The notes under the pieces are model-generated. The model had not been told where the DNA came from, searched no databases, and saw only the letters and a list, made by a program, of their open reading frames with translations. Below are positions 21,163 to 33,467 of a stretch of DNA of 64,000 nt, piece by piece. Position 1 is the first letter of the stretch. Every line of letters starts with the position of its first letter. The position numbers and the translations under genes were made by a program. The DNA is from Lucinisca nassula (taxonomy: Eukaryota; Mollusca; Bivalvia; Lucinida; Lucinidae), in contig OY757013.1 in assembly GCA_963580285.1 (NCBI GenBank), forward strand, positions 153,315,900 through 153,379,899, in the 5' to 3' direction.

Positions 21163-21657
21163 TTACCCTAAAAATCAAAGACTTCGGACACCTTGAGGAC
21201 TTGCTTTAATTCTCTAAAATTTTAACCAATTTGTTTTATGATCAAGCAAGGGGTCCAAAAAGAGCATATGGAATTGCAAACAGTGTAGACCATCTTTCTT
21301 TCTACTGATACTGCGATCGGTCACATTTGACCATTACTCGCAGGTGTACATTACATACACACCAGGTTTGCAGGATGAAAGCCTACACAGTAATCATGTA
21401 ATTATTGTAAGGATCTTTAACCTGCATAGGGGATGGTTCTCCCTACACAGGGTTCTCCCTGCACAGGGGGCCGCCAGTTAATGTCCTGATCCGAAGGACG
21501 GTGCACTTGTGGCATTCATCCCTGCAAATGATGCCAGGGGAGCATGTTCGGACACTGCAATTTTATTACCGCTGCCAGGAATCAAACTGGGGAGCAGTCT
21601 GATCTGGGTCTGCACTGTTTGCTCCAATGCTAAGGATTATTATGGTAACAAACTCAT
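21163..21657. repeat. P5 palindromic element split by a SINE-like insert
   Basis: Left part ACCTTGAGGACTTGCT ... ATTGCAAACAGTGTAGACCA. It resumes at about 21599 with GTCTGATCTGGGTCTGCACT and ends in GGATTATTATGGTAAC. Uninterrupted relatives are at 51268 and 55975. Confidence 0.7.
21293..21598 (-). mobile_element. Possible tRNA-derived SINE, minus strand
   Basis: The insert within P5 starts with a pyrimidine run (TCTTTCTTTCT, a reversed A-rich tail). Near its right end it holds the reverse of a B-box-like AGTTTGATTCCTGG. The promoter head is incomplete and the family is not one of A-D. Confidence 0.45.
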
Positions 21658-21811
21658 TAGTGGCCAAAATGTTAGCTGTTCTAGCAAGTATAATATACAC
21701 AGATATTATTGATGAAAAAATGTGACTGTGAGTAGCTTATTTTTGATGAAAAAAAATGTGATAAGCTTTTGAAGGGTAAAAGAAATTCCGCGTTTTCTTG
21801 CATCTTTTCAG

Positions 21812-21972
21812 AGGTTAAAGGCATATTGAAAAAGCCCAACAAGGTGAAAACTAATTCCGGTATCCTGAAGAAATCCAGCTCAACTGGCAGTATGAGACAA
21901 GGAGACATCAGAGACAGTCTGGAAATTACCAGAGTGCATTTACAGACTAGCGCTGAGGAAAAACATCAGAAG
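21812..21972 (+). CDS. CEP126: CEP126-like, exon e (GILKK motifs)
   Basis: Acceptor TTTTCAG at 21805-21811, donor GTATGC at 21973, phase 1 in, 0 out. It encodes VKGILKKPNKVKTNSGILKK then SSSTGSMRQGDIRDSLEITR and ends in an EEKHQK stretch. Two GILKK motifs and RDSLEIT match the order of SILKK and RDSIELT in vertebrate CEP126 (from memory). Basic and serine-rich, a plausible microtubule-contact segment by inference only. Confidence 0.88.
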
Positions 21973-22033
21973 GTATGCTTTTCACCCTGCTGCTGGGTTT
22001 TACACTAGAATTTTGACAGATCCTGAACCTGTG

Positions 22034-22248
22034 CTTAACCCATTTTGTACCAAATGGAATCTTCCTCCTTATATATAGCAGGAGTCCATTTCAAAATTTA
22101 TGGGTGTAGGGTTGTGTTTTCGTCAAAAACTGTTCAGAAAATGGCTGAACTTTTTTTGCAAACAGTGTAGGCCCTGATCAGAAGCTGATCTGGGCCTGCA
22201 CTGTTTGCATGGGTACCTGTTTTGGGGTTTCCGGTACAAAATGGGTTA
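22034..22248. repeat. P1 palindromic element, complete
   Basis: AACCCATTTTGTACCAAATG ... CCGGTACAAAATGGGTT, with core TGCAAACAGTGTAGGCCC / GGGCCTGCACTGTTTGC. A good reference copy with intact terminal inverted repeats. Confidence 0.8.
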
Positions 22249-22485
22249 ATTTTAATCCTTAAGATGCCAAGAAGAACTGCATCTGAAAGGAGCGTCTGTT
22301 TATGCTGTCTGCTGCAACTTCTTGCAAACTTTTCAAACATATTTTACATACAAGCAAACAGTGTGGACTCTAATCAGACTGCTGCATCCACAGTCTTTAC
22401 AACAATGCCCTTTAAAGTGACCAGCAGAAAACAAAGCAGATGACAATTGTTGTGTATGGTGTCTTAAGTCTTCCTATGCATTACG
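22249..22485. repeat. P3 palindromic element
   Basis: GCATCTGAAAGGAGCGTC ... AGCAAACAGTGTGGACTC and the arm CCAGCAGAAAACAAAGCAGA. The hairpin's right arm is partly lost. Confidence 0.6.
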
Positions 22486-22879
22486 AAAACATGCCTATAC
22501 TAATACATTGTAAATTTTCCAGGAAAAAAAAAGAAGAAATTTTTACGCTGAAAATTGTTAGATTTTTCTTATTTTTGCTGAAAATATTGATTGTGGATAC
22601 AGGTAAGAACCGCCTCATTGAGGCCAATCTAATGTGTACCCACAATCTATATTTCGAGCAGAAATAAGAAAAATAAGGTTTACCCCTCTAAACCAGACCT
22701 GGGGTAATTGTATTCTGTATTCTTATTCGAATACTATTCGAATACATTTCTGAGTATTCGTGAAGTATTCTGTATTCATGGATTTTTTAGAATAAAAGTA
22801 TTTGTATTTGTAATCGAATACATTTCAAAAGTCATGTATTCATGAATAGTTTTACGAATACATTATGAATACTTTGCTC

Positions 22880-23440
22880 TTTACATGGAAAACATTATGA
22901 AACAATACATAAATGTTTTTATTGATGTCACTAAAGTCCTCGACTGCTCATGTAAGAACTTCTGAAATTTCTATCAGATGGTTTAATACAATACATTTAT
23001 AACAGAAATCCAAGAATATTAATTGATTTATTTGACTGCATTGGTGCAAATAAAAGCTTTTAAGATGACAAGCATTTCATTATTATGACTATATTACTTT
23101 TGAAGTGACTGACATTATAATTTGATGACAGAGAGGTGTGAAAAAACAGAAGAAAATAACATCTGTTTTCAATTAGATATTTTTTTATTCAGAGACACTT
23201 CAATCACAAATAACTCACAATCATGGCCCATCACTGTGGCACATGACTATTTCTATCTAGTCTGTTCTTACAAATGTATCCATTTGTTAATATAGGAGCT
23301 TTTTTCGTGACGTACTTCCGGTTCTAAAAATAGAACGGGGAAAGCCCTGGCCGTCAACGGCCGTATAGCTTCAAGGCAGTGGGACAGATGAAGTGTTAAT
23401 TACAGCGTAACACAGTGGAATTCTTTTAAACTTTTGGCGA
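22880..23440. other. hAT interior, nothing recognised
   Basis: AT-rich filler, then a more GC-rich piece around 23300-23380 (GTGACGTACTTCCGG, GGCCGTCAACGGCC). No coding signal. Confidence 0.4.
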
Positions 23441-23444
23441 ATTC

Positions 23445-23960
23445 TAATGTAAGATAATGGAAGAAACACTGATATGCTGCCAGGTGTGAAATTTCGCCGC
23501 AAATCAAAAGTGTTATTGAGATAAAGATATATTGTACGTACGGCCCAACAGGGTCCTCTCTCTCTCTCTCTCTCTCTAATGTAAGATAATGGAAGAAACA
23601 CTGATATGCTGCCAGGTGTGAAATTTCGCCGCAAATCAAGTGTTATTGAGATAAAGATATATTGTACGTACGGCCCAACAGGGTCCTCTCTCTCTCTCTC
23701 TCTCTCTCTAATGTAAGATAATGGAAGAAACACTGATATGCTGCCAGGTGTGAAATTTCGCCGCAAATCAAAAGTGTTATTGAGATAAAGATATATTGTA
23801 TGTACGGCCCAACAGGGTCCTCTCTCTCTCTCTCTCTCTAATGTAAGATAATGGAAGAAACACTGATATGCTGCCAGGTGTGAAATTTCGCCGCAAATCA
23901 AAAGTGTTATTGAGATAAAGATATATTGTACGTACGGCCCAACAGGGTCCTCTCTCTCTA
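23445..23960. repeat. Four tandem 131-bp repeats separated by CT tracts
   Basis: Units start TAATGTAAGATAATGG at 23445, 23577, 23709 and 23839. They contain GCCAGGTGTGAAATTTCGCC and end in CCCAACAGGGTCC plus a (CT) run of varying length. Units are nearly identical; one lacks AAA before GTGTTATTGAG. Overlapping minus-strand ORFs are artefacts. Confidence 0.9.
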
Positions 23961-23984
23961 TCTAAGTGTGCCATGGCCTACATG

Positions 23985-23987
23985 TTG

Positions 23988-24026
<39 letters not shown>
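23985..24026. repeat. (CT)n microsatellite
   Basis: Nearly pure CT dinucleotides, about 20 units, continuing the CT theme of the preceding 131-bp array. Confidence 0.9.
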
Positions 24027-24028
<2 letters not shown>

Positions 24029-24339
24029 CGTCAACCGACATGTAACGTGTCATCAACGTCGTGTCTACATCAAATCAACATCAAAGCGATGCACTGAATT
24101 TGACTTTGCAACGTCGATGTACGTCAGAACGTTGCGTTGGCGATAATACGGCGTTGCTTAATAAGATGTCATTTGCCCAGTGCTCGGACCCATCAAGACT
24201 CAGTGGGATTGGATTATTAAATTCAAAACATAGAACACCCTTTCAGTGCATGAGAATGAAACACTCCTTCGCAAGTGCAAGCTTTTGCAGTAAAATCTGG
24301 TAGGTTTGTAGATTTGTTCAACCTGCCCAGCCCTTACAT

Positions 24340-24752
24340 TAATTCATTTGGTACCAGAAACCCCAGCGGCCCCCGCCCATCGGGGCTTGAAGAAATACAT
24401 GGGCTGCATGATGCTTCCACGCAGAGCTGAAACCGACCCGCACACGAGTACTGGTAAGCCACTTAGAGGATCTAAGCCTGCCCAGGCAAAGCGGTGCGTG
24501 TCGGCCCGTCCTTGCTTATAAACCCTATTGGTTTCATTGGGCGGCAGGGCTTGAGATGTCATTTCATCTCAATGTCGGGTAAAAGTCCCACAAAATTGGA
24601 AGCAACGTCTCCAAAATGACCTTTACAGTGTTGACGGGGACGTTAAACCTCAAATCAAACCAAAACCAGAAACCCCACAACGGGTACCCTGGAAACAGTG
24701 CAGACCCAGATCAGACGCCACAGAACGCGACGTCTGATCAGGGCCTACGCTA
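24340..24752. repeat. P1 palindromic element split by SINE-A, cut by GATA array
   Basis: ATTCATTTGGTACCAGAAAC on the left, then after the SINE ACCAGAAACCCCACAACGGG and GGAAACAGTGCAGACCCAGA. It stops abruptly at GGGCCTACGC where the GATA repeat begins. Confidence 0.75.
24366..24664 (+). mobile_element. SINE-A full copy, 13-bp target duplication
   Basis: Head GGCCCCCGCCCATCGGGGCT to tail TTAAACCTCAAATCAAACCA. Flanked by ACCAGAAACCCCA at 24353-24365 and 24665-24677. This copy best defines both SINE-A ends. Confidence 0.9.
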
Positions 24753-24763
24753 GATAGATAGAT

Positions 24764-24850
<87 letters not shown>
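24752..24850. repeat. (GATA)n microsatellite, first block
   Basis: About 25 units of GATA with one GAAA variant near the start. Ends at the LINE-tail fragment. Confidence 0.95.
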
Positions 24851-25954
<1,104 letters not shown>

Positions 25955-26889
25955 GACGGATTTTCGTCTATTAAAAACGGATCCAGGATAAATGAATTTC
26001 AGTAAAGCAAAATATTATGCTTTCCTTCTCGAGGCATTATTTCAATATAAACGGGTATATTTTCTCTCAAAATGTCGGAATATTGTTAGCATTTTAAGTT
26101 CCGCCAATGCATTTGAATAGCGATGGCCGTTTCAATTGACGGCCAGTGCTCTGCGCATGCGCAAGAATGATGTCATAAACGGAATCCCTAAAACCTCCTA
26201 TATGATATTTTAGACTGATTTGTGCTGATTGCATAAAATAATTTCTGCTACCCATTTATGCCCAGTGAACTCTTCAATTTGTATTATTAGACAGGTCCAT
26301 TACAATTTAAAAGGAGTCTGCTTACTTTTATTATTTTTCCAATATTTTGTGATTTTATGATCTTTAGAAAATTAGAAAGTACTGTACATTTTGATCAGGC
26401 ACTATATTCTGTGACATATGATCTCAATCTACACTGCCAAGGTCCCTTTTTAAGTGACTGTAGGCATTGATGTGTAAACCTGTGAAGTTACCTGTATGTC
26501 ATCTTCCAATAGATTGCCTCAGGATAGAAGGATAGGGTCAAGACTTGGTGTTTTTACAACTGAGCCATATGCATGCCAAAGTAAAAACCTACAAATTACC
26601 CACATGTATGTAATTCTTAATACTGGTAAATTGATGAGCTTTGTTTGATAAGAACATTCTCCCTGTTGATAACATATTAAAAATCATACACCCAAAAAAA
26701 TGCCTAAGTAGTAAAATGAAAGTGAAGGCAATCTGAAAACTGAACTCCCAAAAGTAGAAATAGAAGGCAATAGGCAAACTGATTAATTTATTATGTGCTG
26801 GCCACTTTTGACACTTGTTTCTCACAAGAAACAAAACGCAATAATGACCCTTATTTAGTTTCAGCAGTATATGAATTGAAAACATGCTG
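25955..26889. other. hAT interior, nothing recognised
   Basis: Unassigned AT-rich DNA with a GC-richer patch at 26120-26170 (TGACGGCCAGTGCTCTGCGC). A 98-codon minus-strand frame at 26589 has no support. Confidence 0.4.
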
Positions 26890-27600
26890 CCTATACAAAT
26901 ACATTGTAAATTTTATCGCCAAAAATCACAAATTTTAAGATGAAAAATTGTAATATTTTTCTTATTTCTGCTCAAAATATAGATTGTGGGTACTTGTTAT
27001 AAACGCCTCATTTTAATCACAGACAAAATCCCCCATCCCCTGACAAAATCCCCCTGACAAAATCTCCCCCATCATTTGTTTAGGTGGGCAAAATCCCCTT
27101 TGGACATAATCCCAGCTGCTGTTTGTGAAGGTGGACAAATTCCCCCACACCTCCACATGCACAATTACTGATTTTTGAAAATCAATTTGTATGTACATGT
27201 ATCGTTGTAAAAACTGCAGATTCCAAATCATATTTAGAATATCATAGCTATATTGGTGCTAATGGAGAAATTATTGCAACAAGCAGCTACATCAGGTCAC
27301 ATTATATAAATACAGAACAGTAAAATCCTCAATATGACTAAATTCTAACAATGAATAAGAACAATAAAAATGAAACAAAGTACTTCTTTAGTCATGGCAA
27401 GAGATTTAATTAATTGAACTGATTTAATAGCATAATGTGTATTTACATCATGAAATTTATAAAGAAATGTGTCAAAAAGTCATCGCAATAATCAAGCAGA
27501 ATTTTCAAAAGAGATACATTATCCTAGTGAGGTGGTTTTAATGAGTACCCACAATTTGTATGTTAGAGCTGAAATTAGAAAAAATGGGTTTACAGTAAAC
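26890..27600. repeat. HR2 relative with an internal insertion
   Basis: ATACATTGTAAATTTTATCG and the hairpin arm ATTGTGGGTACTTGTTATAA, completed only at about 27530 by GAGGTGGTTTTAATGAGTAC and CCCACAATTTGTATG. The intervening 500 bases begin with AAATCCCCC/GACAAAATC repeats and are not assigned. Confidence 0.5.
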
Positions 27601-27689
27601 CCCAGTTTTACTGTATAAAATTGGGGTTCAAGGGGGTCAGAATTATATAGGTGTTTATGTGATGTAATGTAATTCACCAATCATTAGCT

Positions 27690-27880
27690 TTTGATTGATA
27701 AATGCTGCAGGATTCCATGACATTTGCTCACAAGACAAGACTTTCAAAATAAAAATAAAATCATAAAAAAAGTGTTGTGAGCAATTGTCCTATTTTCCAT
27801 TAAGGTTGTGGGCAATTGTCTTGTGGGCAATTGTCTTGTGAGCAATTGTCTTGTGAGCAAATGTCTGCGCACCATGCTGC
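27690..27880. repeat. Small CAATTGTCTTGTGAG minisatellite with inverted partner
   Basis: Three to four units of GCAATTGTCTTGTGAG at about 27778-27866 face an inverse piece (TTTGCTCACAAGACAAGAC) at 27724, so the ends may form a terminal-repeat pair. Confidence 0.55.
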
Positions 27881-28478
27881 AGACACTACAAATGACCTGT
27901 GTCATACCAGATCCTGCACACCTTCATTGACTGTGTCTTAAATTGTTCTAGAGAAAACAAAGAGATGCGTTTCTGGCTATGACCCAAACATTACTACAGT
28001 CACCAGGTGTTTTTGTTTTGTATAAGTCCTTCATTTACTATACATATATTTCCATTTTGATGGAAATGTATTCAAAAGTATTCTAAAAGTATTTGAATAC
28101 ATTTGCAAACTATTTGTATTCTCATTCGAATACATTCATAAAAAATGTATTTTTATTTGTATTCTGTATTCGTGAAATATAAAAGTATTTGTATTTGTAT
28201 TTGAATACTTTTGAAAGTATTCGACCCCAGGCCTGCTCTAAACCTCAATTTTACTGTATTAAAGTATGGTTCAAGGGGGTCGAAGTTATATAAGTATGTT
28301 TTTGTGATGGATATAAGCAAATTTCTCTACACAAAATTGGAAGTGCTAATAATTCCTCTACACAAAATTGCATTTGAATCCTACTAGCATTTCTAAAGTT
28401 GTTAGCAGATTAGTTTTCATGTGCACCAATGTTGAGGTAAATCACACACCTCCATACATGTAGCTGAGGCAAGTACAT

Positions 28479-28707
28479 TAACCCATTGCATGCGGGAAAC
28501 CCCTAAAAGGATACCTTGGCAAACAATGCAGACCAAGATCAGACGCCGCAGAACGCGGCGTCTGATCAGGGCCTGCATTATTTGCTAACAGAATTTTTTG
28601 TCAGAAATAGAATAAAGACGAAAAAATAGGCCTGACACCCCTTTATATAAAAAAATGGAGTTGTCCAATATATAGCAATGGAAGAGTCCACTAGTATACA
28701 ATGGGTT
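28479..28707. repeat. P4 palindromic element, complete
   Basis: AACCCATTGCATGCGGGAAA ... GTATACAATGGGTT, with the perfect hairpin GATCAGACGCCGCAGAACGC / GCGGCGTCTGATC. Reference copy of the family. Confidence 0.85.
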
Positions 28708-28802
28708 AAGTAGCATACTTCAGTTTTACTCCTTCAAGTGCCAAGTAAGATACTAGAGCAGAGTACAATCTATTTTTTCCAGGGGACAAGTCACATGTCA
28801 AG

Positions 28803-30697
28803 CCTTTTTGTTACGCCTGCTATTAGCATGGCGGGATATAGGCGCCCGGTTTTCTGTCCGTTCTTTTGTTTGTCCGCACCAACAAATGTATAGTTAGGTT
28901 GCTATGTAAATGGACAGAATCAATGTAAGTCTATGGGATTTATTCCGATAGACACCGAAAATACTTCTTTTCTGTGGCTAAAAGTAGCCACTTAAGTATC
29001 AATCCTGCCAAAAAAAAGCCACATAAGTATACAACCGAACGGGCCTCCGTGGCCTAGTGGATAAGAGCGCTGACTCTTAGTCATTAGGTCTCTCACCGCC
29101 GTAGGTTCGAGCCTCGCTCGGGCCACGTGTGAGACGCCAAGTTCTGCAACGGAAGGTCAGGTGGTTTTTCTCCGGGTACTCCGGTTTTCGCCCACCTATG
29201 ATTAACGATTGGCTCGATATGAGTGAAATAATCTTGAAAGGGCCGTAAAACCAAAACCAAAAAAAAAAAAAAAAAAAAAAGTATACAACCGTGAGAATTT
29301 GTCCGTCCGTTTATCAAGGTGTAAACATTTGCGACCACCCTAGTGTTCACCCTAATGGTCAAGTTTATTTCTCAAGAACTATAAGAGCTTCATTAATGAT
29401 ACTTGGTACAAACTTGTGTCTGGGAATGACAACTTACATGCAATCATCCATATTTGACCTTGACCTACATTTCATGGTTCACTGACTTTGTAAAATATTG
29501 CGACCACCCTAGCGTTCACCCTAATGGTCAAGTTTATTTCTCAAGAACTATAAGAGCTTCATTCATGATACTTGGTACAAACTTGTGTCTGGGAATGACA
29601 ACTTGCATGCACGCATCCATATTTGAACTTGACCTACATTTCATGGTTCACTGACTTTGTAAAATATTGCGACCACCCTAGCGTTCACCCTAATGGTCAA
29701 GTTTATTTCTCAAGAACTATAAGAGCTTCATTAATGATACTTGGTACAAACTTGTGTTTGGGAATGACAACTTACATGCAAGCATCCATATTTGACCTTG
29801 GCCTACATTTCATGGTTCACTGACTTTGTAAAATATTGCGACCACCCTAGCGTTCACCCTAATGGTCAAGTTTATTTCTCAAGAACTATAAGAGCTTCAT
29901 TAATGATACTTGGTACAAACTTGTGTTTGGGAATGACAACTTACATGCAAGCATCCATATTTGACCTTGGCCTTCATTTCATGGTTCACTGACTTTGTAA
30001 AATATTGCGACCACCCTAGCGTTCACCCTAATGGTCAAGTTTATTTCTCAAGAACTATTAGAGCTTCATTAATGGTACTTCATGCAAACTTGTGTCTGGG
30101 GATGGCAACTTACATGCAAGCATCCATATTTCATCTTGACTTACATTTCATGGTTCACTGACTTTCTAAAATATTGCAACCACCCTAGCGTTCACCCTTA
30201 TGGTCAAGTTTATTTCTCAAGAAGTATAAGAGCTTCTTTAATGATATTTGGTTCAAACTTGAATCTGTGGCTGGCAACTTCAATGCAAGCATGCATATTT
30301 GACCTTGACCTAAATTTCATGGTTCACTGACTTTGTAAAATATTGCGACCACCCTAGCGTTCACCCTACTGGTCAAGTTAATTTCTCAAGAACCATAAGA
30401 GCTTCATTTATGTTACTTGGTATAACTTTATATCTCGGGATGGCAACTTAAATGCAAGCACCCATATTTGACCTTGACCTACATTTGATGGTTCACTGAC
30501 TTTGTAAAATATTGCCACCACCCTAGCGTTCACCCTAATGGTTAAGTTCATTTCTCAAGAATTATTTGAACTTCATTAATGATACTTAGTACAAGCCTTT
30601 TATGCAAGCATCTATGTTTCATCTTGGCCTAGATGTCATGGTTCGGTGACTTTGCGCTCCTACAGGCGTGACATAGCCTTCGACGGAATTCTTGTTC
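28803..30697. repeat. HTA-C element with about eight 169-bp units
   Basis: Opens GTTACGCCTGCTATTAGCAT, GGCGCCCGGTTTTCTGTCC and TTTGTCCG. After a SINE-C insertion come tandem units of about 169 bases (TTCACCCTAATGGTCAAGTT, TTTCATGGTTCACTGACTTT). It closes CTACAGGCGTGACATAGCC ... GGAATTCTTGTTCTC. Units 2-4 are more alike than the outer ones, suggesting recent expansion in the middle. Confidence 0.8.
29038..29278 (+). mobile_element. SINE-C (tRNA-derived), 13-bp target duplication
   Basis: GGGCCTCCGTGGCCTAGTGG (A box) and GGTTCGAGCC (B box), body to AAGGGCCGTAAAACCAAAAC, then a poly(A) of about 20. Flanked by AAGTATACAACCG at 29025-29037 and 29279-29291. The clean poly(A) and intact boxes mark it as young. 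Confidence 0.92.
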
Positions 30698-30848
30698 TCT
30701 AAAAAATAATAATAAAAAATATACTAACATCTCCTCTTTATATGAAGCTAGGGATTCTTGTGTGTTATTTTCTGTTTATCAAAAGTAATGAACTATGAAT
30801 ACACTTTAACAACCTTGTCGGCTTTAAAGATTGTTTGTTTGCGTTTAG

Positions 30849-30890
30849 ATTCTTCGAGAACGAGAGTTAAAGTTAAACCCTCCTCCAGTG
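30849..30890 (+). CDS. CEP126: CEP126-like, candidate 42-bp microexon
   Basis: TTGCGTTTAG at 30839-30848 and the donor GTAGGT at 30891 bound 42 bases, phase 0 in and out, encoding ILRERELKLNPPPV. It links exon e (ending EEKHQK) to exon g (starting PTKKNVRF), giving a natural PPPVPTKK junction. The charge pattern fits the neighbours. As skipping it also keeps the frame, it may be alternatively used. Support is splice consensus, phase and composition only. Confidence 0.6.
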
Positions 30891-31019
30891 GTAGGTGAAA
30901 TAAAAAAGAAAAGGCTTCCTATGACATCTCAGATTTCTACATTTCAGTTCATTCTTATTTTTCTCAGTTTCAAATAAATTTACATGCAGTCATACATCAT
31001 TTTTGTTGCAACTGAAGTA

Positions 31020-31285
31020 GATTTTGAGGTTGCAGGTCCAACCCTTCACCCCAGCTAAATTCGGCAGCATTCTTTCAGCTCAGATTGATCATAAAATGAG
31101 CCCCGCCAAGCGAATTTGCATTCCGTCATGACAAATTTTAACTGTGCATGCCCAGCCATTCAGAGGGGCCAGGGATATGGCTTACTGTCTGAAGGTTCCT
31201 CTTGATTCACTGCTTGCATAGGCGATAAGTACCAAAATCGCTTGACGGGGCCCAAATGATTCTCCATCATTATCTTTCTTCTGCC
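31020..31285 (+). mobile_element. SINE-B remnant hosting a MITE
   Basis: GGTTGCAGGTCCAACCCTTC and CAGATTGATCATAAAATGA, resuming after the MITE as ATGATTCTCCATCATTATC. Head and tail are both lost. Confidence 0.5.
31100..31253. mobile_element. MITE, GCCCCGCCAAGCGAATTT family
   Basis: Ends GCCCCGCCAAGCGAATTT and (reverse) GGCCCCGTCAAGCGATTTT. The flanks share AAATGA at 31094-31099 and 31254-31259. A longer relative lies at 32669-32902 in the opposite orientation. Confidence 0.7.
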
Positions 31286-31293
31286 TCTTTTCT

Positions 31294-31546
31294 GGGGCCA
31301 GTTGTTCAAATTATTGTTACCTTAACGAGCTCGTTAGTGGTCATATTGTTAACTGTTCTAGCAAGAACAAGATCTAAAATTTTCGTATTTTTGCTGAAAA
31401 AAAAAATGTGAGCAGCTTTTGCATTTGCAAAAGCTGCTCACATTTTTCCAGCAAAAATATTAGCATATTAATTTTGCCATATTTAATGATCAAAGTTTTA
31501 ATGATTTGTTAACTAACAACGTTGTTAGTTTTGAACAACTGGCCCC
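31294..31546. mobile_element. MITE, GGGGCCAGTTGTTCAAA family
   Basis: Inverted ends GGGGCCAGTTGTTCAAA and (reverse) GGGGCCAGTTGTTCAAAAC, with internal hairpin GAGCAGCTTTTGCA / TGCAAAAGCTGCTC. Second copy of the element at 1136. Confidence 0.8.
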
Positions 31547-31629
31547 TGCTGTTTAAAGAAGAGCAGTTGTTAGTTTTGGGCAGAAGAATAAATACTGTAT
31601 TGGTTAGCTGCTTATGTACATTCAGTAGT

Positions 31630-31790
31630 TCAGAAGCCTCCGTGGTGTAGTTGTTACGCTACTCGCCTTGTAAACCAGGGTTCGCAGGATCGATCCTGGG
31701 CTTCTCCAGACTTTCGGATGAGTCTTTAAACCGAGGTCCCATCTCCGTATGACCTTAGCTGTTGGTGGGACGTAAAACTCAAACACACAC
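31630..31790 (+). mobile_element. SINE-D (tRNA-derived)
   Basis: GCCTCCGTGGTGTAGTTGTT, GGTTCGCAGGATCGATCC and tail ATGACCTTAGCTGTTGGTGG then ACTCAAACACACAC. The flanks share CAGTAGTT, a possible short target duplication. Confidence 0.8.
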
Positions 31791-31965
31791 ATGCAGTAGT
31801 TAGGCAGACTAGGAAATATGTGGTTAGATAGACTGACTAGCTAGATATGACATAAATAGTGTTGACTGGGCCATCATACAAAACCCAAAAGTAGATTTTT
31901 GTTTTCTGTCTATCCAAGTTATGGACGTGTGTCTGACATGGCTTATGCCTGCGCTAGCATCTGCT

Positions 31966-32190
31966 CACTTGCATGCAGGAAACCCCTAAAGGGGCACCTT
32001 GGCAAACAGTGCAGGCCCAGATCAGACGCCACAGAATGTGGTGTCTGATCAGGGCCTGCACTGTTTGCTAATAGAATTTTCCATCAAAAATAGAATAAAA
32101 ACAAAAAATATGCCTACCACCCCTTATATGACAAATGGACTTGTCCAATATATAGCATTAGAAGAGTCCACTGGTATACAATTTGTTAAA
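31966..32190. repeat. P4 palindromic element
   Basis: TTGCATGCAGGAAACCCCTA ... GTATACAATTTGTTAA, core GGCAAACAGTGCAGGCCC / GGGCCTGCACTGTTTGC. Confidence 0.75.
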
Positions 32191-32224
32191 TTCTACATAA
32201 TGATGGGCAAACACAGGTCCTGAT

Positions 32225-32410
32225 GCAGTTGACACTCCTTATCTCAAACACTGATAATTTAAACTACTGCTTAAGTCAAACTAAAGTATGGGCATTGTTG
32301 GTTTAGTTTTGCTATAAGTTCATTAGATTGCAACTCCTTTTATCTCTAATTATTGTTATCTCAAACCAAAATTTGCAATCCCTTTGAGTTTGAGACTGTA
32401 TTTATAATTC
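32225..32410. mobile_element. Possible pogo-like MITE
   Basis: Ends near CAGTTGACACTCCTTATCTC and TTGAGTTTGAGACTGTA, with internal TTATCTCAAAC motifs in both halves. Ends are degraded, so the call is tentative. Confidence 0.4.
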
Positions 32411-32668
32411 TGTGAAATCTGAAATAAAACAAAAAAAAAAAAACAACAACAATATATTGTTACCAAAAAGTATTAGCGCTGAACATGTTAACATCTTTGA
32501 AGATCTAAACCTGCCTGAGAGAAGTTAATTGACTAGCTCAGTATGACCATATAGTGTTGATTGGGTAAAAAAACTTTGATATTTTTTTCTTGGTATTTCT
32601 ACTGATATGTGGAAGTCTTGAGGTAAAGACAGTGCCTTTTTGCATGCCTAATACAACAAACATCATTC

Positions 32669-32902
32669 GGGCCCTCACAAGCGATTTTGGTACTTATCGC
32701 CTATGCGAGCAGCGAAGGTTCAGGCGAGCCTGCGCATCCGCGCAGTCTCGCCAGAACCATCGCTGCTCGCTCATACAAGCAGTGAATCAAGAGGAACCTT
32801 CAGACAGAAAGTCATATCCCTGGCCCCTCTGAATGGCTGGGCATGCGCAGTTACAATTTGTCATGATGGAATGCTTGAAGTCCCAAATTCGCTTGGCGGG
32901 GC
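32669..32902. mobile_element. MITE, GCCCCGCCAAGCGAATTT family, longer copy
   Basis: Reverse orientation of 31100-31253: GGGCCCTCACAAGCGATTTT ... AAATTCGCTTGGCGGGGC. It holds an extra hairpin at about 32707-32763 (GGTTCAGGCGAGCCTGCGCA opposite CGCAGTCTCGCCAGAACC). GC-rich compared with surroundings. Confidence 0.65.
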
Positions 32903-33122
32903 TCATTTAATATAAACCGGCACATGGCAGATTCTACATAAAGACATGTACTACCAGCAAAAATCCCATCAGCCTCTGCATTTTCCTTGCCTCTGGTTTA
33001 TCCAAAAAGCAACGAATGATGGCTCTGGTGAGAATTGATTAATTGTGATACACAGTCTGATCTGTGTCTATGAATTTGCAGGTCACTCTGGTCTTCTTGT
33101 AGGCTTTGTCATGCTGTGGCTC

Positions 33123-33391
33123 ATACCGTATTTACTCTAAATATTGGGACACCTCAACTCGTTACCATACATGTTCTAAAATTTGAACAATTATAGTTCA
33201 ATACTCGATATTTTGTCTTAAGATAGCTACATAAGTGACAAACAATATAGACCCTGATGAGACGCTGCATAATGCTAGATAAGTGGCAAACAGTGTAGAC
33301 CCTGATGAGATGCAGAATGTGGCATCTCATCTGGGTTAATGCTTTTTTGTTCAGGCCTGTCTGTCCTAATACATAGAGTAAATACGATATA
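33123..33391. repeat. P6 palindromic element
   Basis: Inverted ends ATACCGTATTTACTCTAAAT and (reverse) ATATCGTATTTACTCTATGT. Inside are two P-type cores, GACAAACAATATAGACCCTG and GGCAAACAGTGTAGACCCTG, the first half apparently duplicated. Confidence 0.65.
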
Positions 33392-33467
33392 TATGATAGT
33401 GCTGTTTCCAATCAAGTAAATGATAATTCATAGTCAAGCTTGCCTTAGCCAAAAACTGTGTGGCAGG

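Noticed and set aside
27949..28006. Possible exon bounded by TTCTAG and GTGTTT
   Set aside because: Weak donor, no block resembling the gene, and it lies inside the 5.5-kb hAT element.
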